This document shows, in pieces, positions 13,484 through 25,340 of a DNA stretch of 64,000 nt. Position 1 is the stretch's first letter; every line of letters starts with the position of its first letter. A program made the position numbers and the translations under genes. Under the pieces are notes generated by a model. That model was not told the origin of the DNA and made no database searches. It saw nothing but the letters and a program-made list of their open reading frames with translations. This DNA is from Branchiostoma floridae (taxonomy: Eukaryota; Chordata; Leptocardii; Amphioxiformes; Branchiostomatidae), in assembly GCF_000003815.2 (NCBI RefSeq), contig NC_049990.1:10810186-10874185 (forward strand), written 5' to 3'.

Positions 13484-14369
13484 AACATGCATTGGCATAA
13501 TACCGGTCATAAGCCTTATACCGGTCGATTAAAAATAGTGGAACTTAAAGAGATCTACACATGCAACAATAGTTATTTCTGAGGTATGCACACTTCAGAC
13601 ATCTAGGTGTCCAATACATAATTTACAAAGCATCGATAACAATGCATTCGAAGACAACAAGGCCAAAAGTTTTCAGATCATTTTCGGGGCAGGCGAGCTC
13701 GTCGTGGGACAAACACACTGTCACGTTCATCGCCAGATTTGTAGATAATAATCACATGTGCTCACGGCACAAGACGAGCATGATTCAACAGCAATCTTGA
13801 ATTTCTTTTGGTGACCTACAACTCGTGTAAAAGTGTGAGGAACCGTTGCATTATCGCCCGGATCTACGGCTGAATGGGTCAAATTGAACGTACGCCGCCA
13901 TTTTCCCGCCATTTTTAATGCTACGGCCAGCAGTAAAGTTTTACGCCATAGCGGTTGTGACGGACCAAAATTAAATGAAAATTCTTGTCAGTATACGCCC
14001 ATTTTCTCATGACTTTTGTATGCTCATGCAGATTTTTGTTTTGTGCAACTACTAACAGGAAAGAAAGGAACAACAGAGGATGTATAAAGGTACATAGCGG
14101 CAGTTAATTGTGCCGTGTTTCGTTCGGCCGGTATAGTGCACCCCCTTCCAACCACGTGCCCGTTCTCCGTGCAATTCCGCGGTGTGTTCCAATTACGATA
14201 TTATGTTTTTAGCAGGACCAGAGAGACAAAATAATTTACACAGAAGAAGTGGCAAAGGTAAGCTGTAACAGCAACATGTAACTGGAGAAAATGATGCGTT
14301 GATCATTTGCCAAATTAGCATTGCTTGAGAAATTGCAGTAAACCGACCGGTATTATGCCAATGGATGTT
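13484..14369. mobile_element. Putative non-autonomous DNA transposon, ~880 bp
   Basis: A perfect 18-bp inverted pair, ATTGGCATAATACCGGTC (13491-13508) and its complement (14345-14362), bounds the region. The similarity continues outward with one mismatch to TAACATGC / GGATGTTA. The interior is more CpG-rich than its flanks and has no long open frame. The ends look like terminal inverted repeats; a target-site duplication is not clear. Confidence 0.6.
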
Positions 14370-15185
14370 AATTTAGGAACAGTCTCTTGTTGCATGGGGA
14401 GGGAGATGGTTGAAATATGCTGTATTTACTCTCAAGCAAATGTCAGCCTTACTAGTTAATATCACTGCTGCAAAATTGCTGTTGGATATACTTAAGAGTG
14501 GAAACTTTTTAGCATGTCTAGATTGACAGATAACGACTTAGCCAGGGTGTCTATATATCAGGATAATGAATTGTTTCATATAAGAGAAGAGGTCCCTCTA
14601 GATCAGAGATAATCATGTTGTAATGGTTTGAGGGATTAGGGTACAATAAGAAGTGACATTGATTTCATGTAGTATTAACATGACGTTCAGTGATAAATGT
14701 AATTGACAATTCATTCAGCTCTTTTGTTTTAACAATCTATACGCTTGGCTGCTACAGAACATACATTTTGATTATGATACTCTCTCTGTGTGTATATATA
14801 ATGCATACAACAAGATTTATACATCTAAATGTTTCTTTCTAATATAAGCTGACTGTAAACAGACAAAAAGAGCGATACAAACTTTTAACAGTCTAGTATC
14901 TTCCATCTTTGTATTGTATATAATCTTGTCTTATCTAAACAAAAAAGGGAACGTTAGGCCAGTATCAAGAAACAATAAGAATTTCAGTGTACATGCCCCA
15001 ATTTCTCAATTCTTCTTGTTTTGAAATTAGTATATCATCAGGTAGTATACTATCAGATCTTTGTTTGCGAAGCAAAGCCGAGAGATATCATTAGATACAT
15101 GTATATCATATTTTTCTTAGATAAAAAACTGAGTACGAAAGGATTTTCTGTCATCTCATCCTCATCCTGGTCATAGTTGCTTTAC

Positions 15186-15560
15186 CAACTAGATTGCACT
15201 GTTCATAAACATTTTGAATGATCACAGTGGTCAGTTGCTATATGGCAAAATTTTCAGTACCAGATTACCTGGGTTCCCTTATTGTCTCCAACTAGATTGC
15301 ACTTTAAGTCATACTGTTGGAATATGGTTCATAAACAATTTGAACGATCACGGTTGTCAGTTACTATGGATAAATTCCACTTTAAGAGAGAATACCTGGT
15401 CACCTGGGCTCCCATATTGTCTCCACTGTCTCCAACTAGAATTGCACTCTAAATGCTGTTTGAATATACAATTTGAATGATCACAGTAGGTGGTTGCAAT
15501 GGACAAAATTTCCACTGTAAGGGAGGGTACCAGGAGTTACCTGGGCTTCTGTGTAGTCCC
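15186..15560 (+). repeat. Three ~100-145 bp imperfect tandem units
   Basis: Units start at about 15186, 15288 and 15432, each opening with CCAACTAGA(A)TTGCACT. Each then runs through TTGAATGATCACAGT-like, ATGG(A)CAAAATT and ACCTGGGCTCCC phrases. Divergence between units is clearly higher than in the 39-bp minisatellite. Confidence 0.8.
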
Positions 15561-16504
15561 CCAGCTGGCCAGGGGAGGCTAATGAACGCATGTCATGCCG
15601 TACAGATAAGGGTAGAAACTAATTCAACATATACAAGTCATAATATTGTCACAAATAATATTGTGGCTGGTAGCTTTGTTACATTACATATTATGTCCCA
15701 AACAAAATGCCAAAATACATGTATAGGACATTCAAATATTGGCTCATATTTGTGAAAATGTAGTCACTTTTTTCTGAAATAAGGCACCAAGTAAAATAAG
15801 CCTTAGGGCATATGACCCATATTTCATTAAGGAAACCTACAGGTGACCGCAGGTGAACCCAAATGGAACGCCCAATCGAACACCATTTTGATTCTAAAAA
15901 GAAAAAGTCAGCAATTCTTGGAACCCAGCATGTCCATCGTGGATTCCAATTTAACTGGTTACAGAAATCTTTTGAAATAAAATAATGACTGTAACAAGAT
16001 CTCAAAGCAAGCTTCTCTCCCATTGAAATTGCAAAGCCACAGAGATACAGGTAGCTTTGCAGATAATTTGTCTTGGGCAATACTATTTTGATTTGATGGT
16101 TCTTTAAACTGGTTTAGAAAGATATGAATTACCAGGAAAATCAATGTGAAAACATATTCTGTGAGGAATGTTTCCAGGCTGGTAGGCATAGTTTCATGAG
16201 AGTGGTCTCTCAAAACCAGTTAGCTCACAGAACAGATGAGCTTAGCAAATATTTTCGTTGGTGTGTCAGTTACCTCGAATCCAGTCTATTCATGGCTTTT
16301 GTTTTGTTTTGTTTAAACTTTTGTTTATTCATGAAAGCTTGGCCGATTTTCATTGAGATCATGACAACGTATATAACAGAGATACAGTTAACAGTCCTAA
16401 TGAGTCTTATATTAGCCTATATGCACAATTTGGTACATGGTATAAAACAAATGATAACGAGAGACATGGTTCACGTCCACTCATTTCGGTCCTTTCCGTT
16501 ACTT

Positions 16505-16800
16505 TGAGAGCCTCTTAAAGGAAGCCAGAGTTGGGGCTGTGCGTATATCTGGAGGTAGACTGTTCCAGATGTTGGGTCTACATTAGGCAATGGCTCTAAG
16601 TAGCTAGTGTAGACTCTACGGGAAAGATGGAGCTCTCTGTCGCCAGGTAAGCGTCCCCATTTGGTGGGAATTTCACACGGTAGGACTTTGCCCAGCGGCC
16701 AATTAAAAGCCTACCAGGTATAAATCCAACCAGCTGCAGAAGATTATCCCGGCGGCAGAGAGCTATACCTGCTCTACAGAGAGCCTACGCTAGCTACGTA
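16505..16800. repeat. Probable dispersed-repeat fragment
   Basis: This block is compositionally different from its flanks (GC-richer, purine-rich phrases such as AGCCAGAGTTGGGGCTGTGC). It resembles in style the noncoding tails of retrotransposon-derived repeats in lancelet genomes. There is no second copy in this window, so the call rests on recall and is weak. Confidence 0.3.
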
Positions 16801-17324
16801 CACCAAGCCACAAATGACTTAATTTCAGGATAGTATGTCAGTACACAGTCATGTATCAAATGTTAGGACTATAAATGTGCTAGTGTATGCAGTTTCATAC
16901 AAGAAAGACACAGCGGGCACTTAAGTCCAGAGGTTATTGAAAAAGCAATTGTAAGTCAGACTGGCAAATGTAGATAAAGAATATGGTTAGGGGGTAAGAA
17001 TAGCTACTGTATACAGTAATGTAAAACTTGCATTGCTGAGGGGAAACATCTCAAAATGAACGGTAATTGCTTATGTTCAGCAATATGCATGCTTGCATTG
17101 AGGTATTTTGGACCTTAACAACATTTTATGCTGATGTTCAATAGCCTCAACTGTAGCATGTCCAGAACACAAAATATCAAAACTGCACATTCTGGTCCAT
17201 TACCATGGAAAGCTACCAGGTGGCCCAAAATGTATTTGTTTCTTCATATTGCCAATAGCTACCAGTGAGCGAAATATCGTAATGACCGAGGCACAACTTT
17301 TTGAGTTATGCTGTTCACGAACAC

Positions 17325-17432
17325 ACAGACAGACACACTGGCTGACAGACCCAGACCCAGACACATACAAACACACACACACACACACACACACATACAC
17401 ACACACACAATCACACACACACACACACCCTG
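17325..17432 (+). repeat. (CA)n microsatellite with impure flank
   Basis: ACACAGACAGACAC leads into a nearly pure CA run of about 65 bp with occasional TA or CAAT interruptions. Three overlapping open frames here are artefacts of the dinucleotide repeat. Confidence 0.93.
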
Positions 17433-17579
17433 AAGACAATCAGTTTTAGCCTTTCTATGAAATAAAATGACAGCTACAGCTTGCATGATTGTTATTCCTC
17501 TCCAGCCCATAAAACATCTGATTACACAGATATATCTCTGTTAAAATCATATTACAGCGAGATGGCTGCACGGGGGTCC

Positions 17580-17715
17580 AAGGAAAATGAAATGATTTAT
17601 CCCAGGAATTAGATTAGTTCGCACGCAGGATCATAGTTATGAATAATAGCTTGTCAGTTGTTATTAAAGGACTAGGTGCAATTTAGTGGACAATATGAAG
17701 GCAGATTGTATCCTA
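17580..17715 (+). repeat. Dispersed repeat, pair with 21.94-22.06 kb
   Basis: It shares phrases such as TAGTT(ATG)AATAATAGCTT and CAATATGAAGGCAGA in the same order with 21940-22060. A following block at 18125-18190 (TTCTTGGA...CTCCTTGGTGCTGAA) likewise matches 23278-23340. This suggests an old duplicated element present twice in the window. Confidence 0.6.
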
Positions 17716-17974
17716 GGCCAGACTAAATTCTTTGATGGTTCTTGTCAGACTCTGTTGATGACTAGAAAACTCCCAATAGGCATAACTTGCTAATCTTGTA
17801 CAGTAAGTGCAGGACCAAAATGCATTGGTTGGATTAAGTCACACCAGGAATGAACTAATACTCTGTTTTATAAGTGTGATGGGTTCTTTAATGTATTCGA
17901 GGTGTGTATCTTCTCAAACATGGGACCTTCGGCTTCAAGTCCAATCTAAAAGGACGTCCCGAGCCACAGTTAGG

Positions 17975-18125
17975 TACTTATTTTCCCGAGTTGAGTAAAG
18001 AAAATACAAATAAAATACAGGGGCAAAGTGCCTTTCCAAGAGGCACAACATTGGGGCCTGCTAGGGATTCCAACCCAGAACCTTTAGATTCTTAGTCAGT
18101 AACCCTAAATACAAGATCATCTTGC
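17975..18125 (-). repeat. tRNA-derived SINE-like repeat
   Basis: Read on the minus strand it has GGTTCTGGGTTGGAATCCC, close to a pol III B box. It is followed by GTGCCTCTTGGAAAGGCACT, a tail phrase that recurs at 58.5 kb. The A box is degenerate. It is probably an old tRNA-derived SINE. Confidence 0.55.
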
Positions 18126-18322
18126 CTATTCTTGGACATGTCTCTCCTTGGTGCTGAATGCTGTGCTGGAAAATGATGATTACTATCAATTGTATTGTAA
18201 AAGAAAACTCCACTGCATGAATAAGAAATCAGACATAATCCATTATGCTTTTTAGAATTGCCAACAAATCAGAGTAATGATTGCTGTTTGAGAAATTCAA
18301 TATGAAAAACATTCACAGCTTG

Positions 18323-18484
18323 TCCATTTTTATCCACAGGGTAACCTATATACATATATTCATTGATTTAAAAAGCAGGGTATTTATATAAATGGATATC
18401 AAGTAGACAGACGGTGGTTTCAGCTTGCAATATTTTTGAAATACTGAAGTTTGAAACCATCCTCAGTCAACTTGATATCCCTAA
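18323..18484 (+). mobile_element. MITE family B, copy 1 (decayed)
   Basis: It opens with CCATTTTTATCC-ACAGGGTAACCTAT and contains the internal inverted pair GACGGTGGTTTCA ... TTTGAAACCATC seen in the 25.38 and 30.32 kb copies. The right end is worn and abuts the family A copy that begins at 18486. Confidence 0.7.
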
Positions 18485-18485
18485 A

Positions 18486-18696
18486 TACTGTAAATGCATT
18501 TAAGTTCCCAGGGATTTACTTTCGAGGTAGCGGGAAAAACGGAGCATTTGCAGTTGTTTTAAGTCTGCGGTAGCGCTTTTGACTGTAAAAAATCTATAAT
18601 AGAAATATGTTTGCGGTGGTTTTAAGTTCGTGGCAAAGTGGCCACTGTGAAAACTGCAAACATAAAACCACCGTGAACATTTCTGCATTTACAGTA
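18486..18696. mobile_element. MITE family A, copy 2
   Basis: Ends are TACTGTAAATGCA and TGCATTTACAGTA, with internal TTGCGGTGGTTTTAAGTTCG phrases. It lies immediately next to a family B copy. Confidence 0.87.
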
Positions 18697-18801
18697 CCCT
18701 GCTTTCTAAAACAGCTACCCAGCAGGTAAAAGTGAATTAGCATTTATTCAAGGTAAGAAAAAAATTTGCAAGGAATTTGAAGAACAGAATACCCCCGGTA
18801 A

Positions 18802-20138
18802 GGCCACACCAATTTAATTTGTTGGTTCTCGGATTTTTTCAGAAAAAAGTTGAAGCGACAGGGCGAAAAAAAAAAAAAAAAAAAACTTGCAACACGTCTG
18901 AGTTCAGGTCCAGAGGTCCAGGGTGATAAGTCCTGACCTGGATCCATACTAATACGTATGCTAGAAATAGTTAATCAGTGATACTTACATTACATTACAT
19001 TGCAAAATTGCATGTTGGCATAAGTTTTACCTACAATTTGTACAGTCAGTACTACAGTTAACAGAAATGCTCAGTATTAAAGACAAACTTAATTGTTTTC
19101 TTCATCTCAACTCAGCTTATCCATTACCTTTTGTTCTACTTCTAGTTAACCTTCTGATTTGTATTTTTATCTTATCATGCGGTAAACAAAAAACATCTCA
19201 AACAGACCTATATAGTATTTTTCCAGAAATGCAACAAAAACAGCAAATATTATCTAAGTTTGTCTCTAGAAATGAAATAGCATTGCTGGAAGTCTTATTT
19301 GCCCTCTGAGTAGATAAAATCTATCAATTCAAGGCTCTAGATACATTTCATGGTCAACTGGTGCAAATTGGAAAAAAATTACAAATACTTCCACTAAAAA
19401 TACATGAACAACCCAAAGTATTGAACTACATGTTGTTTAAAACAATATGTTTATTCTCCCTTTTTGTTGCAATTTTTTGTTGGCAAAAAAATAAGATGCA
19501 ACTTGATTAAACCTCTTTGGAAAAACCTACATGCTATCAAGAGCTGTAAAATCTGCAGTTTTGCCAAAAATCACTGTGGGGCGCTGCTGCAAACCAAAAT
19601 AAATATTTGAAATAAAGATGGCCGACCGGCTTGTTTATATCTCCATTTTCAGCGGATTTCAGACGGATTTGTGCTATTCAGGCATATCAAAACATGTTGC
19701 CCATGTAGGTACAAGAGTGAAAAAGTATTGGTAATTTATTGAGTTGTTTCTTTGGGGGCCGATTTCTGTGTTTCAATTGAAAATTTACGTGTGAATGTGT
19801 GCGTGTGCGACAGAGCACATGCTCTGCCGAATTTCTGAACTTCTGATTCTGCTAACGTTACGTTGTGTTATGGTATGCCCATGTGTATCTCATATTCACG
19901 AAGATTTATGTGTTCCCAAATGTACTTTGCAACAAACAAGAACTGAATCAATTGGTAACAAAGGAATTGGGGGTGAGAGAAAGTAAATGTACTGGTACTT
20001 CCAGGCGGTTTGTTTTTGTAACTGAACCAAAATTTGGCAGCACTAACTTAACTGAATGGAATTTTTTTTTTTTTGCAAATTGGGAAAATTAGAAGCGGCG
20101 ATTCCGAGAACCAACAAATAAAATTGGTATGGCCTAAT
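18802..20138. mobile_element. Family C element, long form (~1.34 kb)
   Basis: The left end AAGGCCACACCAATTTAATTT and the right end AAAATTGGTATGGCCTAA are inverted. Both carry the same variant TTGTTGGTTCTCGGA, where the other family C copies have TTCTTGGTTC, which supports pairing these two ends. The interior has a 20-base A run, a fragment like family D (GTTCAGGTCCAGAGGTCC) and only short open frames, so no transposase is visible. Confidence 0.55.
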
Positions 20139-20344
20139 AAACAAAAGAATGACAATTTGAAATCTGGACCCATAAAAGAAACTAAATCTAAACCAAAATG
20201 ACTACCCGTAATTGTCTAACTCAAAGGCTGGGGTTAAAGGTACCCACAGGGGCCACTAAGACAATTGCATTCTACTTCACCATGTCTGTGTATATGTACC
20301 TGAATACACCTAGCTTATATGATATACATGTAGGTCTATTATTC

Positions 20345-20500
20345 TGGAAAGCAAAACCCCAACCTCACTCTCCTCCAGTTTTCACTTCCCTTAACCAAGT
20401 CAGAAAAATCTCAAGTGCAATGTCTTATTGATTTGAACCCAGGACCTTTTGCTCCTGAGACTAGTAGACTAACCTTCAGGCCATCAATAACCGCATAATT
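20345..20500 (-). repeat. tRNA-derived SINE-like repeat
   Basis: The minus strand reads AAAGGTCCTGGGTTCAAATC, matching the pol III B box consensus, downstream of a GGCCTGAAGGTTAGTCTACTA A-box-like phrase. The body runs toward lower coordinates. It is probably an old SINE. Confidence 0.55.
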
Positions 20501-20607
20501 CTCCATGAAGGACAGCAGCTAGTCACTGGACACTGACCTGGGGAATCTGATCTATCCAAATTTTCATGATTACTATTATCATTATGTTTTATATGTTCTT
20601 TATTTAT

Positions 20608-21002
20608 TAGGCCACACCAATTTAATTTCTTGGTTCTCGGATTTCCCGACCCATTTTTTTCCGATTTGGAAAAAAAGATCTAGTCCCAAGAAAAATGATA
20701 TAGGTATACATTATGGTAATAATAGTAATTAAAAATAAGTAAATGCAACATACATAATTTCAGTCTAAAAACAATTCTTTTATTCAGAACATTGGTATCA
20801 AATCAAAGAAAGAGATTCATTGGATAAATCATGCCATTAAAAGATGACAACTTGACAACTAACCTTGTTTTTTTTGTGTTATATAAACCTCATATGTCCA
20901 CCCCAGCCTTTTTGCAAATTTTTACTTTATTTATTTTCGACCGCCCACCCCAATTTTTTCTGAAAAAATCTGAGAACCAAGAAATTAAATTGGTGTGGCC
21001 TT
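20608..21002. mobile_element. MITE family C, ~395 bp copy
   Basis: Inverted ends GGCCACACCAATTTAATTT and AAATTAAATTGGTGTGGCC, each followed inward by TTGGTTCTCGGATTT or its complement. The interior is AT-rich with no supported coding sequence. Confidence 0.85.
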
Positions 21003-22095
21003 ATATGAAAGAAATAAATGCAGGGGAAGAACAGACGCCTGACACTGGTTTTTGAGGGCGTCCCCCAAGAAACTAGACTGCATGAAAAAATTGAATTATA
21101 CATAATCAAATTGAAGGAAATAACACATAACATAAGGTGAAATCATAATGTTAAGTATCCTAATGAAACAGATGTAATATTACAAATAAATACAAAACAT
21201 AATTCACAAATCTTAGCAATATGTCAGAATTCTATGTCTTTTGAATTATTTGCTTTCAAATTCCAAAAAAGACAGAACAACAAAACTAGGAAATCAGGTG
21301 AAAGTCATTAGAAATTAATAGTACTCAACCTTACTCTAAACCATTCTTTGTTAAATGCCTCTATACAAAAATACTTATTAGGCCATAGTTCTACAAGTGC
21401 TAAGTACCAAATTATATGCCCTTTCATAGGACTTCCATACTGTTGATTTTGTCATTACAACTGTAAGTCTAATTTGCATGTGTATCAAAGCGTATTGAAG
21501 AAATGATTCACACGGTCTTAGCAATTTCAGACCTTGAAAGACCCATAAATGGAATTGGCCTTCAGGGTACATTTCCTCTTCCTACATACAAACTGGAGTA
21601 TCTTTCCTTAAGGATATTATTGGCACTTCAGTTCCCATAATGGAATGGGAAAGAATTAATTCAGAAGTGGCTGCACTTTGCACAAGGCTAGCATTTTGAA
21701 GCTTATATATAGTTTCACCTTTCTTGTTCAATATTGAATATTATTCTTTTTGCACATTTTCTATCTATTTTATGCTTAATCATTTGGCAATTGAAGATGC
21801 AATTTTCATTTCATGCAAATGCAAGAAATATCTAAAATACCTCTATGTTAAAAGTTTTTTGTTTTACCTATTACTTATTGCATTTCTATTATAAATCATG
21901 CAATACAGCTATATCAAATTGCTCATCAAACCAATGATGAAATGAAATTGATTTATTCCAGAAATGAGATTAGTTCACATGCAGGTTTATAGTTTTGAAT
22001 AATAGCTTTTCAGTTGAGATTAAAAGAATTCCTTGGGCAATATGAAGGCAGAATAAATCCCAGATTATCCAATACCTGTTACTCAAAGTTACTAC
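21003..22095. other. AT-rich stretch, only an old dispersed repeat
   Basis: Apart from the block at 21940-22060 that matches 17.58-17.72 kb, I see no gene or regulatory structure. Confidence 0.35.
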
Positions 22096-23256
22096 TAGAG
22101 TCCATTCCAAGACACCATGCGGATGTTTGTGGCCATTGTTTAGAATTGATTTTAAAGTTTTGTAAGTAACATCGAGCAGATTAAAATTGGGCTGAGCAGA
22201 GCACTTTGGACTAATGCTTGTAGCCTTTTACAGACTACACCTATATATCAGATATTTTGTGAAAATGTATATTGAAAGGTAATTAATATGTAGAATGCAA
22301 TTAGATGTCTCCAGGAACAAAGGTTCCCAGAATTCTGGCTAAGGTTCCCAGAATTCTGCAGAATTCTGGCTCAGGTTCCCAGAATCCTGTAGAATTCTGA
22401 CTCAGGTTCCAGAATTCTGCAGAATTCTGGCTCAGGTTCCAGAATTCTGCAGAATTCTGCAGAATTGACTTTGTTCCTGGAGACATCTAATTGCATTCTA
22501 CATATTAATTACCTTTCAATATACATTTTTACAAAATATCTGATATATAGGTGTAGTCTGTGAAAGGCTACAAGCATTAGTCCAAAGTGCTCTGCTCAGT
22601 CCAATTTTAATCTGCTCGATGTTAATTATATGTCTAGGACATTTCATACTTCAGAAACATTTGTAACACTGTTTCAACTTTATAAATATTTCCCTGGTCC
22701 TGTAAAACTTTGGAAATATTCATTGTGTGGAATTGGATACTTCTAATGGTTTCTAAATAATGATAACAGCATTCTACCATTATTTACCATTTTCTACCAT
22801 TTTTTGTAAATGGTTCAGTGGGTTGGGAAGATAGCAATTCACACATCTTTGCAAAGTATGGTTGGGTGCCATGCAACAATGGCCCACCACAAAGGATCCA
22901 CCAGTGCCCAGCAGTGAAATCTAAAAATATACAGATGCAACAATAGGGCTTACTTTTATGGGGGCAATAAACTAATTTAACCATTTGGCGAGGTTTACCA
23001 TTTTTTGTAAATATTTGTAAATGTGAAATAATCACACAGAGGTTTCACAATTATTCTAAATAAAGATATTTTTGTACAGTTACTTTCAAGATGTTTCTAA
23101 AATATTCAAAGGAATTCAAATATATGAGTACTTTCTCAGTCAATTTTTTTAAAAATGATTTAATTATTGTGGCTCAGATATTCTTTTATTCAAAATAATT
23201 CAGACTAATTATAAATATCGCCTAAAAACCCTCACGGTGTCTTGGAATGGACTCTA
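22096..23256. mobile_element. Inverted-repeat element with nested fold-back
   Basis: A perfect 21-bp inverted repeat (core AGAGTCCATTCCAAGACACC) sits at 22096-22116 and 23236-23256. Inside is a second, much longer inverted repeat: arms 22167-22323 and 22469-22624, about 156 bp each with few mismatches and shared end TAACATCGAGCAG. Its loop of about 145 bp is a tandem run of AGAATTCTGCAGAATTCTGG and GGTTCC phrases. No transposase frame is seen. Confidence 0.75.
22324..22468. repeat. Short tandem repeat in fold-back loop
   Basis: About five imperfect units of roughly 28-30 bp built from GGTTCCCAGAATTCTG and CAGAATTCTGGCTCA, so the segment is dense in GAATTC palindromes. Confidence 0.85.
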
Positions 23257-23495
23257 TGATCAACTGCACAAAATTTTGCAGTATTCTTGGATGTTTTTCT
23301 CCTTGGTACTGAAATTGATGTTGGAAAAGGATTACTACAGTTACTGTCACTCAACTGAAATCTACTACAGTGTACTATGATAAACTTCATCTTTACAAAA
23401 GTTTGCAACATTCTTGGATGTTTTTCTCCTTGGTACTGAAAATGATGTTTGTAGAGGATAACTACTGTAACAGTTACTCAACTCCCAGCCACTAT
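23256..23495 (+). repeat. Two ~120-bp tandem units
   Basis: Both units contain CATTCTTGGATGTTTTTCTC (first unit with one difference), CCTTGGTACTGAAA and AGTTACTCAACT in order, starting near 23256 and 23376. Confidence 0.75.
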
Positions 23496-23699
23496 CATTC
23501 GTACTGAAAAAGAGTTATCAACTGCATCTTTACAGAACTTAACAAGATTCTTGTAACCTTCCACCTGTTTTGAGCTGACAAAATTGGAATGATGATTATC
23601 ATTTGAAAAATTCAAATTCATGTAGTCACAGACATCAATCTTATGAAGACTTTTTGTGTAAGTGCATGTTAAAGTTTCCTATGAGATTGTTATTTTGGG

Positions 23700-23911
23700 T
23701 ACTGTAAATGCATTTAATTTTGCGGGGATTTAATTTCGCGGTAGCGGGAAAATGGACTTTTCGCGGTGGTTTTAATTTTGCGGTAGCACCATGCACTGTA
23801 GTCTCTTACTGTTATGGAAAAATGTTCGCGGTGGTTTTAAATTCGCGGTAAAGCGGCCGCCGCAAAAACCGCGAACATTAATCCACCGCGAACATTTCTG
23901 CATTTACAGTA
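23700..23911. mobile_element. MITE family A, copy 3 (best preserved)
   Basis: Ends are TACTGTAAATGCA and TGCATTTACAGTA. The interior keeps GCGGTGGTTTTAATTTTGCG and its partially complementary CCGCGAACATTAATCCACCG. This is the cleanest of the four full copies. Confidence 0.9.
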
Positions 23912-23957
23912 CTACATAACTTTAAAACTTCAGCCAACTATGCAAGAAATCTGTCAG

Positions 23958-24413
23958 CTAGCAACAGAGCCGTGGCAAGGAAAGGGCTGTCTTCACAAAC
24001 CAATAAAACCTGACTGCACCTTCAGATCTGTATCTGTCAGCCATGTAAACGGATTTGTAGTCTGGGAAATGAAAACGTCTCACACATTTGTAAAGGCATA
24101 TCCTAGATCGAGATGAACATACGTTATTGTGTTCATAAATGGATGTGCCAGCAACCACGCAGGAAATGATGTTATCTGCCATCTCGTAGATAAGCATACA
24201 TTGTACATAACCCCAGGGCAGATTCCTGTAAGCTTGCCGCCTCACAAATGTACCATAGGGATTGTTCACGGAGATTGTTATCTCAATAGGTACACACATG
24301 GAAGTTACTTTGTAACAATGTTTGTGTAGAGTTGATAATGTCTTTTGGGGATTTGTCACAAACGGTAAGTCTGGATTGGTTTTTATAGTGTGATTTAATC
24401 TTGCTGGAAGCAA
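23958..24413 (-). other. Unexplained 151-codon open frame
   Basis: An unbroken minus-strand frame with nine cysteines and a peptide composition that does not look like repeat translation. I do not recognise a family. No clear splice sites or neighbours support it, and a 66-codon plus-strand frame overlaps it. It may be a chance frame, a lineage-specific gene or the remnant of one. Confidence 0.2.
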
Positions 24414-25340
24414 AAAATTGAGTGTTCACTGTAACAGCCATGACTGTGATTGTAAGTTCCTGATAACACTAATAGTCACATACTGTAAAGTAATGGGGAC
24501 AACAAAAAATCACTGGTTTTAAGTGATGGTGGTTAAGTGGTGCCTGCATACAATTCATAAAACTGCCTTGACACACCAAATTTTCCTGGTTCTTTGATAT
24601 GCTGGTAAATAGATTCAACAGGAAGACGTGATTGAAAAAGATAGGGATAAGTGAAACTGATATTCAGTTGCTTACTGCGTTTGGGCAAATAGGGAAGAAT
24701 GCCAGGAAGAAATTAGACTCCAGTGTAAACCAAGGCACAGACTTCCCTGTCTCACTCTATCTTCATTTTGGCATTTAACATTATTCATTTCCATACTGTA
24801 CAGTTTTGTCTGCAATTCTTTGGTTTTTTATTTCTCTTTTCAATCTTGTGCCTCTAATATTCAATATGAACCAGTCCTGGTTAGGCTATTGAATATGTAA
24901 TGCCACCTTTAATTAGCAAATCTGTGTGTGGCTCTCAAACAGATTTAGGGCATTTGATGTTTTAAATGCTTAAGAATGTGTGTTGCAAAGTATGAGAGCT
25001 ATTGCAATGGAACTGTTATGACCCTAGCTCTATAAGGTATCACCCCCCTTCCCCCAAGAAAAAAGATTTGTATGAGCAGGCAACCTTGACTACAGACATA
25101 CACAGCCAGGCATATCCAAAGCAAAACCTCTGCAAATGGAGGCAAAAAAGAAATTACCAAATGTGCCTTACATGTGACTATTATTCAACTAAGAATCACA
25201 GTCTCATGGCACATTTGACTCAACTTGAACCCACATGCCCCCCAAAAGTCAAGCAACCAAGTTATCACAATAAAAAAGAATAGGGGAAAATTATCATCAT
25301 TTATCTGTGTTGTAAACTTTGATGCTTCAGTGTTTTTTCC

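Noticed and set aside
17200-17510. Cysteine/valine-rich and threonine/histidine-rich open frames
   Set aside because: They are translations of the (CA)n microsatellite.
25002-25283. 93-codon frame with a CxxC...HxxxxxH hint of a zinc finger
   Set aside because: Spacing fits no C2H2 consensus, there is a single weak match, and it lies in an intron-like AT-rich stretch before NALF.
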